Shown one piece after another: positions 51,799-63,168 of a stretch of 64,000 nt of DNA. A model generated the notes under the pieces. The model saw only the letters and a list, made by a program, of their open reading frames with translations, ran no database searches and was not told the DNA's origin. Origin of the DNA: Promerops cafer (taxonomy: Eukaryota; Chordata; Aves; Passeriformes; Nectariniidae). Position numbers and translations under genes: made by a program. Location: positions 371,028 through 435,027 of the forward strand of contig VZSE01009980.1 of assembly GCA_013398275.1 (NCBI GenBank), read 5' to 3'. The number at the start of each line of letters is the position of its first letter. Within the stretch, counting starts at the first letter, position 1.

Positions 51799-51804
51799 TT
51801 TATT
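51799..51804 (-). terminator. LTR polyadenylation signal AATAAA
   Basis: TTTATT on the plus strand, which is AATAAA on the minus strand. It lies about 130 bases from the downstream (U5) end of the LTR, where a retroviral polyadenylation signal is expected. Confidence 0.55.
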
Positions 51805-52311
51805 AACCTACACTAAAATAACAGAAACACACAGGAAACAGAATGAAAACCTTCCAAACATTCCTCCTCCTCCCACCCAATTTCCACCAAAACACAGTGA
51901 GACAAAACTTTGGAAGCCTGATTAAGTTACCACCACTAAAATAATCAATTCTCAGTCCATCAGGGGAGGGAGGAGTCTCTCTTGTACCACAGTCGTCCCC
52001 ACAAAACAGGGTTGAAACCTCCCATGTTTCCATGTCACACATGGCACCACCCAGAGAAAATCTGCCATCGTGACATCTTCCTTCCATGTACAGTGCTCTC
52101 ACCACCGTCCATGGACCAAAACTGCTCACAGGGTTCTTCAAGGATGCTTTGCCAAGTGCCAAAAAACCAACCATTTCTCATTTTTGGGACAACAGTCCCC
52201 CCCCTTTTCTCATCCCCTGGGGCCGAGGGTCTCGAGAACAGAGCTCTTCTTCTCCCTGAAGACAGAGGGCACCACCACACCCTCTTCATCTTCCTCTGTT
52301 CACTCCACTTC

Positions 52312-52318
52312 TTTATAT
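52312..52318 (-). promoter_or_regulatory. LTR TATA-like box
   Basis: ATATAAA on the minus strand within CCATATAAAG, about 740 bases inside the U3 end and about 510 bases upstream of the polyadenylation signal. That spacing would give a long R region, so another promoter position within the LTR is possible. Confidence 0.4.
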
Positions 52319-53054
52319 GGTGTCATTACTGCAGGTCACTCTCTTGGCTCAAGCCATCACATCCCCCTAAATGCAGTCTCATGTATTACAGGTCACTTGG
52401 TTCAGTCTATGGCTATACAAGAAAAGTCCAGCCAAAAGCCACTCCATCATCTCCTCCCACCTTGGATTTTTCCCATCTTCCTCTTAACATCTCAGGTCCC
52501 AGACTGTCTCTCTTCTCTCTCCAACCACCAGCCAGGAGGACTAATGTTTCATAAAGTTTCCTTCACCCAGGAAAGGGTTAAAAGTCCAAGCTCCGCTGCC
52601 CTCAGGAGACTGAAATCTCATGGCAGCGACTCCCACACTGGGCAACCTTCTGCCCCCTGCCTCCTCTGCTGGCACAGGCTCTCTCTCTCTCTCTCTTCCT
52701 CTGGGTGGGGGGGGACAAAAGATATCTCGGTGTCTCTCCACTCCGCTGTCCTGCAGGGGCTGGCCCGGTTCCATTCCCTTCCACCCTCTCTCTCTCTTCG
52801 GGGCTCCGGCCTACCTCAGCCTGGGCCTTCATGGCTTCCCCACCCAGCCTGTGGCAGGGCAGAGGAGATGGGCACTCTCTGGCAGACTGAAACAAAAGAG
52901 AGTGAACTCTGGGAATGCTCTGCTTTTAACCCCGTGTGTTCTCAGAGGTGATCCATGTCTTCAGTGGTCACACCAGGTGTCAATATTTGAATCTGACCAC
53001 TGATTGGTTTGACTATAACTTCCCAAAAAACTCACTTCCTCTCAAACCAAGACA

Positions 53055-53059
53055 GTAGA
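53055..53059. repeat. Target site duplication, right copy (GTAGA)
   Basis: Exact repeat of 51665-51669 at the opposite edge of the solo LTR. Confidence 0.85.
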
Positions 53060-54361
53060 ATAATGAAAGCTGCAGAAGAAAATGAGATTAGAACAAAGAA
53101 CTGAAGAAAAGAGAGAAGAAGTTCATTAGGGACGTGTTGGCTGCATAGACAGAGAAATTATTTTGCTGGGGTGAAAAAATGAATATATTAAAGAAAATTT
53201 GTTTGAGAGGTGGAATGACATTAGGAATCCTCTACCTTCCTTTCCAGTCTAGACAGGAAATACCTGTGACAACCTCCAGCCAGAATAAAGCACTCTTGGT
53301 AGGGTTATTTCATGAGGAAGTTGACAACCTACTGCTTTTATTGTATGAGATAACAGTACACCTTTAATGTATCTGGTGGAGTGCTGTCTGGAGCAGCCTT
53401 GTTGATGATCTACATGCATATAGATATGACATGATGGAATTAAACCCCTGTTATTCATGGTCTTTAAAAGAGAAGATTATGCACAGGCTTCTCCTTTCCT
53501 GTTGTTTGTTCAATGTCAAATTAGCTCTCTTGTCCATATACACTATGATACTGCCTGTAATTAAATAAGCATGTACTGTATTCCCACCAAATTGCTGTCT
53601 ACTGGGGTGCTTTGCAGCTAAATCAGGGCTGGGAACATGCCTTGGATTTAAAGCAGGAGTAGGGAAGAACACAATTGAAGAAGTTGGAAGTACAGTAAAT
53701 GAGGCAAGGATTTTAAAGATTAAGTGTGGCGTAGTGGTAAAATGTGGTGGGCTGGATTTTGTCAAGTGATGGCCAAGACTAGCTTATGACAGGATGCCAA
53801 GCTTAGCCTTTTATGCTAAATGTAGATACTGAGACTTTCAGAGGCAGGCTACACAACAATTTGGATTCAAAACAAAGAATTCTAAACTCATTCAAATTTC
53901 TTCTTTATTACCGTGATCACTATGCAGTACCAAACCCACAGTTTTCACATTTAGCCACTCTGTGGTCTTCTTTTCCTGCATATTTACTTTGTGGCTCTTC
54001 AGATCCATTCTGGACTTGCAGTTACAGTTGCAATTAAAAGTGTACTGAGATAATTATAGTTGTAGTTGCAATAAAAGAACAGGTATACATCAAACTTGTT
54101 TGTCTTGATAAAATTAGCTCTTATTGCAATGTGATTAGATGTTTCCAATTTGTAGTGTATATTTTAATCTTTCTTAATGCATCCATCTGTCAAATACAGA
54201 AAAAAAATTGAAATGTACAACACACTTGTAGCTGAAGCAAGGATCTAAGTACAAAACCCTCAAAGAAACCAATTATTCTTTCTTGAATGCTGTGTTTGGG
54301 TGGTGTAAGGTGAAAAACGTGCAAGGTCACAAATGAAACTAAACCCCAAAATACCAGGTGC
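53060..54361. other. Unique noncoding DNA between LTR and CR1 fragment
   Basis: AT-rich sequence with only short open frames (up to 104 codons, minus strand, 53451-53765) and no recognisable motif or repeat. Confidence 0.65.
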
Positions 54362-54570
54362 AGAATCATGATCCATTCCAGGGGGTCAAAGCATAATTGA
54401 GGTTGGAAGGGTCCTCTGCTCTACTGGTAAAATGCTGAAGTGTTTCTTCCTGGCCATTCTGAACCTCTTTCATTTCAACTCCTGTCTGGGATCTGTTGCC
54501 ATCCCACCACCTACTGCTGTGAAGAGGCTCACATTGTCATTGGGTTCCTTTCTCTGTTATTATCTGTTGA
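54362..54570 (-). mobile_element. Decayed CR1 LINE fragment, minus strand
   Basis: On the plus strand it starts with AGAATCATGATCC, then ATTGAGGTTGGAAGGGTCCTC (54394-54414), which matches the reverse complement of a CR1 3' end. TTTCTTCCTGGCCATTCTGA near 54443 and CTGCTGTGAAGAGGCTCACA near 54513 match further parts of the CR1 3' region. Part of the usual intervening sequence is missing and similarity fades after about 54570. It is more decayed than the other two copies, so the boundaries and subfamily are uncertain. Confidence 0.6.
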
Positions 54571-56358
54571 GATTAATTTCGAAGGTAGAAGAATTGGCCC
54601 AATTTGTAGGCACAGAACTATGTTAAGCAAATTTTGCCAGGGCTTTGCCACTCTAAGAGGCGTGGGGAGAACCTGGAGCAGAATCTTGCAGTCTTTTTAA
54701 TTGTACTCATTGGAGTTTCAATTACTTGCCAAAAGGAATAACTGCATTTTACTTCAAGGGGATGAAAAAGAATCCTAGCACTTGAGTAAAGAGAGAGTTG
54801 TGAATCCTAAATCTAAAATAAGAGCAGCAGATATTATTTTCTGATGATCCTGTGACCTGCTCCTCATCCATTCCCATGTGTGCTGCCTGAGTTCTTGTAT
54901 TGTTAATTTTAGTTCTTAGGAGCTTGCCCAGCTGCATTATGCAGAAGAAAAAGGTATTTTTTTTTCTGCTTGCAGGTGAATGATTGTAAGAACTCCAACA
55001 ACCTGATTATCTTTTAAAAATATTTCTGCTAACGTTTTTTTTTAGCCCACCATGTTATTGACAAAATTTCTGAACTAGCCAAAGTTGATGAAATGCGGCA
55101 ATTGTTAGAATGCTGCAGGAAGCAGTGAAGAGTCATAGCTATTTCTCCTGGAAAAAAAGTTAATGGGAATGTCAGTTAATTGTATACATTCCATGGTTTT
55201 GAAATCTTACCCTGTGAGTCTTCCCAATGACAAGTCTGTTCAGTAAAACAATAAACTTGTTTGTTCAAGTGAGGAGGGGGGAGACTCACTCCTCGCTCCT
55301 CAGCCTAGAACTTTATCTTTTCAGTCGGATCAATTTACTACATAGATTTTCAATAATGCAGAACTGCTTCTGCAGAATTAACTTGGCAGAATTTTTTCTT
55401 ATTGTGCTTTGTGTTTTGTTGGTTGGTTGTTGCTTATAAATATATATCTGAGTGAAGGAGACTTTTTCCTTTTGTTCTTCTCCTTCATTTCCCTGCCTAC
55501 TGTTTCCTGTGGTTGCTTGAGGTTTTCTGAGGACAGAGGATCTCATTCAGAGTCCTCTGAGGTGAGGAGAAGAGCCCTTTCATTTGAAGATGTATTGCAG
55601 CTGGACCCAAAATCTTAAATAAGTCAACACATGAAAAAAATAACAACTGGAATTATAAGAATCATCTACTGGCTTGAAGACTTTATAATGCAAATTGTCA
55701 ATAAAAAAGAAAGAGGAAGAAAGTGTTATATTGCCTGCAATTAATAGATTGAGGCCCAGGGGGAAAGTAATATCTTTATACAGGATAGAGTTTATTTTTA
55801 GTTTAGTTTTGGGAGTTTTGGCTGAACTTGGGCTTAAATTTGCCTGAGTGCCTTGAGCTTGTTGTTTCTCTGCTGGTTTTATGTGTCTCACTCACATGAG
55901 CATCATCAGTGTGTCACTTCAACAGCAAGACTGGGTTTATGCTGTCCTTGACAATGGATTATCCACCATTTACCATTTTTATATACTATTTATAGCCCCC
56001 TCTCCCCCTGCATTCAGCTATGCAATGCTCCAGTCCTGTGCTCCCGGGAAATCCCCCTCTCTCCTCTCTGAAACAGGAACAGGCACAGCAGGTGATGATA
56101 TGGGAAAGGAAGCTCACTATGATAACTTTTTTCCTGGAAAAAAATACCTGAGGGATTTTATGGAAGTGGGCTATATCAAAGGTTTCTCTATGACTTCTAA
56201 TTTTTGCTGGAATTGAGCAGAGGAGGATTGGTTGTTCAAAATTGGAGTTCTGCTCTGTCTAATGAGAATTTGGATGCAAATATTAAAGCAGCTCTAGGCT
56301 TGATTCTCACAAATATCAACAGCCCACACAGGCCTGTTCTGGAAGAAATTTGTGGGGT

Positions 56359-56419
56359 CTTTTTTTGTTTTTTTGATTGTTTGTTTGGTTTTTTTGTCTG
56401 TTTGTTTCTTTTTGTTTTC
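56359..56419. repeat. T-rich low-complexity tract
   Basis: Irregular runs of T broken by single G (TTTG and TTTTG units), with no element attached. Confidence 0.8.
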
Positions 56420-59400
56420 AGAATTTCAACTCATTTATGATTCAGTATTATGATATTTTGATAGTTCACATATTTTTACTCTCTCTTCTTGTCACTTATC
56501 CTAAAAACTGAGATTCAGTTTAGAATGTGTGTTAATACAATGGGTTGGAAAATCTTGTTTTATAAAAGTCTAGTGAAACAATAATTTACTGCTGCTTGGA
56601 TTTTCTGAAGAGATGTTTATTTAAAACCAAAACCTGATATGGAACCAAGTGAGCTGGTGCTAAAGAAACAGCAGCATACAGGATTTGCTTTTTCAATTTT
56701 TAAGTTTACAGACTGTGTTGCTACTGAATATAATAAAAGGCCAGATTAAAACACAAATAAATTAAAAGTCAATACACTGATAAATAGGGAGGAATTGTAC
56801 TCTTATTAATAAATCTTAATCTTAAACAACAAATATATCAATAAAGTAATTAAGATATTAGTTTGTACCTATCAACTGGATGGATAAACATTTTGTTGTA
56901 CAAGGATAATTTTTAGAAAATATTTTAAAAACTCAAAAAACAACTAAGTAGCATATATTTTTGAGAAACCTTGTACTTTATTGCCAGAATGTCAGCTATT
57001 CAGAAGAATTATTTTTATTTTCCTGCAGACAGCTACAATACTCTATTATGATCAGATTCTCTTCTCTGAGATGATGCTTTCCAAGCATTCTGTTCTTTAA
57101 TTTATTCTGCTCCAGCTGAAGCCAAGTTTATGTGGCAGATGCATTGTTGGAACTAGGCACATACTTGGCAGTTTTGTGGGTAATTTTTGCCACTGTGAAA
57201 CAAAAATCACCTGTGCAGAGCACAGCCCCATTTCTACTTTCTTCTGGTCTGACTGAACTGATGGTAAGAAGTTTTCCCTTCTCTCTGCTGTTTGTTGGTG
57301 AAGAACAAGATATGATTAGTTTTTTGTAGGGCTTATATGGTGAGCTAAACAGTGTGACACGAAGTAAAAATTTATACTGGAAAACAGATTTTTTTTTTTC
57401 TTCTTTTTCTGATTTCTTTGTCACTATTCTTTACCCCTTCTCTCTTTGTCTCTGATAGGTAGTAAGACGCTTGTTAAATGTAGCATAAAAGCAAAATTAT
57501 TAATTAAAGAACAACAGTCAGTGACATATACACCAGGACACGCTTAACAAGATTCAAACACTATGTTGTATAAATTTTTTAATGAAAATTTTTTAAAATT
57601 AAAATGCTGGGAAAATTTATTTTCTCTTACTGTGAAACCAGAAGCATCTTTGAGAAGATGACAAGGGAATAAGATGCTGGAATTAGAAGATTTCTTAGCG
57701 TTTTATGGAAAAATGGCAACTAACATATTCCACTACTCTTGCAAAGTTCTTCCATAATTAATTCTGTCCATCTGCTTCTCTTATTGCACTGCAGGTTGTG
57801 GCAGAATTTACTGAATTCAAATACAGCAAAACCACTAACTCCTGATATTTTGATAAATGTGCAACTGCCCTTTCCTGTAACATCTCAGTTGGACTGCTGC
57901 TCTGTCAAATTTTGGGAAAAAAGAGAAAATTCCTGCATGGACCTGGCTCTCTACACTAGACCATATTCAATCTCTTAAACTCAAGAGAACCCTTTACTCT
58001 TTTTGTGCAGGGGAATTACATCGTGAGCATGCAGGCTCAGGTTTTAGTGTTCCCTCCAGATAATGCCTCTTGGCTGGAAGTGCTGGCAAATCCAGGCTCT
58101 TCAGCAGCCACAGAAAAGCAGAGAGGACTCTAAAGCTGATACAGAGCAGCCTCTTTCTTTCCAATCCTTCCTCCTTTGTGCTTGACAGGGATGAGTCTTG
58201 CCCCTCCTAACTGGAGAGCTGCCTGTCAGACACAAGAGTCAGAGGTCACCCCTTATCATTCTCAGTCATCAATTGAAAGTTTACAAAGGACTGCTGGCAA
58301 CATCTTTTTCTTTCTTCTTTATTGCTGAAAATGTCAGAAATGGATCACCACAAAGCCTCCTGGTATATGAAGGGCGGAACAATGTTGCCAAGTGCTGATT
58401 CTGTCATTCCTGAGGTTTTGTTCAGATATGTTTGTCATCCCCATTCGAACTTTACAGCTGAAAGAAGGTGGGAGGGGAAATTGCTGTAAATATCTGTAAT
58501 TCACTACTGTAATTTGTGAAAAAGGAATCTTTTTAAAAAATATTTATTTTATATATCTTTTAGCACAGTACTTCTCTCATACCTCAGTCACCTGGAACCC
58601 CTGGTGCAATGTGGGATACTTAGTTCTAGGATGTGGGTTCAAAATGCCAAATAAATAAGATTATACAGACACTTTAGTTTCAAAAATGCTTTTCTTATAC
58701 ATCAGCTTACAACAGCCATCCCTTTGTCCAGAGCCACATTTCTTCCATCTGGATGTGAAGTAAGCAGTAGTTTTGCTTTGGGGCATTTTTTTGCCAGGAG
58801 ATGTAATTCAGGAGCAGAGTTTTTTTTGAGCACTGAGAAAACCAGATGGCAATCCCAGCGAAGTCATGGTTTCCTTGAGATTTATGCATAACCCCAGACT
58901 GGCTTTGTCAAACATTTATGTTGTGTCACCACAGTCCTGAGCACCTTAAAATGTGAGGCATATGAAGGACTTATCCTGTGGCTGCTGCTAGGATATGTTA
59001 GCCTGGGAAACCCTGAGCAGAGGCCAGGGGCACAGAAGGGCTCCTTTTGTCATTCATTTTGGGTTTAAACAAGCCAGGAGCAATGCTGTAGTGGTTCTTC
59101 ATCTGCTTTTGTATATGAGGCACTTGTTGTAGCCAAATGCTTTTAGAAAACTCAATTTCTTTGGCTAAAGTCAATTTTACAACTTTGTGCAAAACAACCT
59201 ACTGCTAAAGAATATCTCCCTGCTTCTCTTTTGATAGTAAGCGCCCAAAGCTGGCACCTGTTTTTAGATAAATCACTAAATTTAATCTTGCAGCCTTATT
59301 AAACAAATATTTGTCTTTATGGTAAACTTTTCCTTTGGGTTCAAGGGGAAAGAAATTAATAGTGTGTATAAAGAGTGGAGTTCTTGTTTGGAAAGCGTCC

Positions 59401-60014
59401 AAAGTCCTCTAACTCTCATGTTTCAGTTAAGAAAAGTTGAGTTCAGTGTTTCCATGGATGTGATGGTCTTCACCTAAGACTTTCACACAGACAGTATCAG
59501 TCCTGCCGAAACTGAGGATGGTGATACCCTGTGAAAGTCTTCTTCTCACTGGGCACGGCCCCACCAGATGCTCAGCAACTCTTGAACCTGCTCCCGACCT
59601 CAGTCAGAGTTGGAGATGCACAGGAAATATCCTTTGGCCAGGCTCTGCAGTCACTGGAGTTTCGAATTTGGCCCATTTCACTCTGCTAAACACATCCCAA
59701 GGAAGCTCTGACAAAGCGAGGGGGATGAGGTGTGAATTGCTCTTCTGAAAGGAGGATTAGCTCTGTTTTTCTCAGAAGACTCCTCTGTCCGCTTTGACAA
59801 CCACAGAAACAAATCCTTAGGATGCCTTTTCTGTCAAGAATCACTGTTGTTCAAAAATCTGTGGCTTTTCACTTGGAAAAAAAGTTTCTGTGTGCAGGTA
59901 AAGATTCGGAGTATCCACTCTGATTGTCAGCTTTACAGGTCACCTAACCTGTGAAGAATGCTTTACTGCATGCATGGAGATTTCTGGTCCAGAGGATAAG
60001 AAAAATAATGCTTG

Positions 60015-60036
60015 TTTATTTATTTATTTATTTTTA
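60015..60036. repeat. (TTTA)4 simple repeat
   Basis: Four TTTA units followed by TTTTTA. Confidence 0.85.
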
Positions 60037-60823
60037 TCCTTTTAAATCACTCTTGGCACTGGAACTGAAAGCTAGGAATTCAGACCTCACTGTCCTGGTG
60101 ATTCCAGCTGTGGCCTTGGCAAATCCCTTTAGTCCATGCTTGTAAAACACCCCTGTTTACCTAACTCTAATCTTGTGTGTCACGTCTTTTACAAATAAGA
60201 GACTGAACTCCTCTTTGTGCTTTGAAAAAAAACCTCTTCCTTGAGACTCCTAGAACATTTTGAACCTGAGTAGAGTGCTGTAATTGCTAATTACTGCTGT
60301 ATATTTGCAGTGCTAATAAACATGCTTCTCAAGCTTATTACTGCTACTCAGAAGAGCTCCAGGCCAGTAATAATATATCTAAGAATTTAAATAGACTGCT
60401 AAAGTGTTTATACAGCAAAGGTACTCTTGAAATGCAACAGCAACTCACGACCATTTCATATTATACACAACAGCACAGAAAATTTAATCAAAAGTGCAAA
60501 ATGTCAACAGAACAGCTGACACGCTTTAAGGTATTCATGCTTTTCAAGCACGGAAAGTTCTCAACAGCAGTAGTCTCTCACACAAAGATTTATTCCCTCT
60601 GAAGACTTTTTTCATGGCTCATAAAGAGTGATGGATGAAGTTAATTTTTAGTTTAATCTCTTTCTTTTCAGTTCAGTAATTTCTTTGATACTTTGCAAAA
60701 AATTAGTGAGAATATGGAACCACTCACCAGTCATTAGTGATTGTGTGTTACAGACTGTGCATAGGCCACAACAGGTTGCCTGACATTTTTGGAGAGGGGG
60801 AAGAAAGTTTTCCTTTAAGTAAT

Positions 60824-60899
60824 GTTTTGTTGGGGTTTTTTGTTTATTTTTTGTTGTTGTTGTTGTTTGTTTGTTTGTTTTTGTTTTTGTTTTTTTTTT
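60824..60899. repeat. T/G-rich simple repeat
   Basis: A tract with (TTG) units followed by (TTTG) units and a terminal T run. The change of unit length within one tract suggests stepwise slippage. Confidence 0.85.
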
Positions 60900-62208
60900 A
60901 AGCAGCATTTTAATATTCATTCTGCACAACGTATAAAGAATTCTATTAACTGTGGCAAAGAAAGAGCATTGAACTGTGTGTCTAAACTTTTGTTTTTCTT
61001 GAGTTTTATGTTCTACAAACCCTGTATTGTGCCATCTTTGCTTGGCACATTGCTCTTTAACTATGTTGCTATACTTGGAACAGCAGAAAATGTTGTCTCC
61101 TTCCCCAAGTCATGTTTTTCTTTAGCTCAGTGGACAATATTGCATAGGATCAGGGCCATGCTGATGTTCTATTCAGATTTTCCATCTTGCATCTATGGCT
61201 GCTTTATGTTGGCTTAAGAACTAAAACCAATCATTCTGTTCTTTTAATACATTTCAAAAATGTCTTTGACTTCAAGGCTTGCAATTAGTGGAGTTCATTG
61301 TATTTAGAACTTTCTAGTTCTTCTTTTTGAAGGAATAAGCTATTTTAATTAGTTTTCTTATCAGAATAGGGAAAAACAATGGAGAAAAAGAGAAAACATC
61401 TATATGTGTAGGAGATATTTTTTATTCTTTTGAAGCGTCCCATTGAAAATTGGCCCATCAAAAATCAGCTTGTTTGAAACAAAGCAGGAAATTACTTTTG
61501 GGCAAAGATAGTGGAATGTTAGACTCAGCTTTGGCTGTGGAATGGGTGCACTGCTTGCTTTAGACTGTTGAGAAGGCTGTGGTAAAGTCACCCATAGACC
61601 TTGACAAAAAGATTTTTCTTATGTTGTAGTTACTGTGTTATGCTTGTACATGGTGAAGGAGCTCATAGAAACAGTTCATTTGCTTTAGGCTTGTGTTGCA
61701 GTTGAGGAAAGACACAGAAAAATTATAATTTTTAAGTCCAGGAAAAGCACTGAGCTAGAGCGATGCAATTAAAATCCATAGAACATTATAAATAAGGTGC
61801 ATTTGTAACAGCAGAAATACACAGGACATTTAAAGTATTTTCTATGAGATACAGCTACTTCAACACCTGTGGGTGCTGTAGCAACATTCATTTACTTTGT
61901 AATATATGAAATTCTTTTTTTCAGGCTTTGTGCCATTCTATTTATTTTTTCTAACTACAGCTAGAAGTATCAATATAAATTATATCCAAAAAGAGTACTT
62001 TTACTTTTCTTCTTACCATTTTGTTTTGTTTCTATTGTTGATGTTTTGGTTTTTTTCCTCTTCAACATGGTTCTTTGCAGTGAGGACCTGCCGTGTGTCA
62101 CAAAATCACAGTCCAGGGCCCCATCAGTGCAGTGGATCCCCTGAACAAATGCCATTTATCTGTATGAGTTTTAGCAGCTGCTTTTCCTGTTTGGAGCTCT
62201 TGCTGAGC

Positions 62209-62240
62209 AAGAGCAAATCAAGATTTGCAAGAGCAAATCA
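62209..62240. repeat. 12-base direct repeat at 20-base spacing
   Basis: AAGAGCAAATCA occurs at 62209-62220 and again at 62229-62240, separated by AGATTTGC. It is probably a small local duplication. Confidence 0.8.
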
Positions 62241-63168
62241 CATAGAGAGCTTCAAATAGTGTGCACTCCTAGACCTGACCATGCACAGCTGCATGTACTG
62301 AAAGTAAAAGCTACTTTAATTTTCTAATTATTCTTACTATGGAATTATGGAATTGTTCTTCCTACTATCAAACTAATGAATCATTCCATCTACTGAATTC
62401 TAATTATTGAATTATTCAAACTATCCTAGCTAGTACTATTCTAGTTATTTTAATAAAATTGCATGCATAAGGTCAGAGGTCTGTCCTAGGTATAATATGT
62501 TCTTTTTATAAATTTCTTATAGCTCAAAAGGAACATAATAAATGGGAGAAATTACTTGAAACTAAGATGAAATTCTGAAAAGATTGCTGCAAAAGGCTGC
62601 TAGATAGTGATAGTTGGCTAAACACCAATCTGTCATCACGAAAAAGGATGACACATTTGTGCTGCTTGTACAAAACTCTCTGAGCTTAGAAGGACTTGGA
62701 GGGTTATGCCAGGTACCTTTACAAGGGTGAGGTGACAGCAGGAGGTGGATAATTGTTTTTTATTCTCTTTAAGTTGACTTTCTAGTTTGGTATTGCCTGG
62801 AACCAACTTGGTGCCTCTTTCTTAACACACAGAGCAATATACAGAAATTGCCTTGTCTGAGCCTCATCAAAGTTGAAAGCCCTGTTGGTGATCTTTTTTC
62901 TCTGGCAGTATTCTATCAGGGAAGATGGTTGTACACATCCTCTTCTACTCTCCTGGAGTTTTTTTTAATTGCCCTGGCATTCTAGTCCCCTGTCAAAACA
63001 GGCAGGAGGAACTTTTGCCCTGTAAACCTTATCTTTATATGAGTGTTCAATAATTTCCCCATTTTCTCATAAAATTTCTTTAAAGATCAGGAGACAGCCT
63101 AAAGATCACTGACACCAGCCTTTTAAAATGTTATTTTTATTGTCAAGAACATTTCATCTTTTTCTATC

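Larger units (their letters stand above)
51670..53054 (-). mobile_element. Solo LTR of an endogenous retrovirus, minus strand
   Basis: The 1385-base element has the TG...CA ends of a retroviral LTR (TGTCATGG on the left, AAGACA on the right) and is flanked by the 5-base target duplication GTAGA, so both boundaries are secure. The minus-strand orientation is inferred from an AATAAA polyadenylation signal read at 51804-51799 and a TATA-like ATATAAA at 52318-52312, which lie in promoter-then-polyA order on that strand. No gag, pol or env sequence adjoins it, so it is a solo LTR left by recombination between two LTRs. Its ends form an unusual 13-base imperfect inverted repeat. It contains a CT-rich microsatellite (from about 52679) and accidental long open frames, including 293 codons on the plus strand at 52070-52951. 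From memory it resembles abundant passerine LTRs; the exact family is not assigned. Confidence 0.9.
54571..63168. other. Unique AT-rich noncoding DNA, no gene recognised
   Basis: No gene, RNA or transposon was recognised. Low-complexity tracts lie at 56359-56419, 60015-60036 and 60824-60899. The longest open frame (131 codons, plus strand, 60822-61217) starts within the T/G-rich tract at 60824-60899 and reads it as phenylalanine and cysteine, so it is not believable. A somewhat GC-richer stretch at about 59500-59760 has no recognisable gene. Confidence 0.7.

Noticed and set aside
60822..61217. 131-codon plus-strand open frame with a cysteine- and phenylalanine-rich start resembling a membrane segment
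   Set aside because: The start is a translated T/G simple repeat (60824-60899); the remainder has no recognisable domain.
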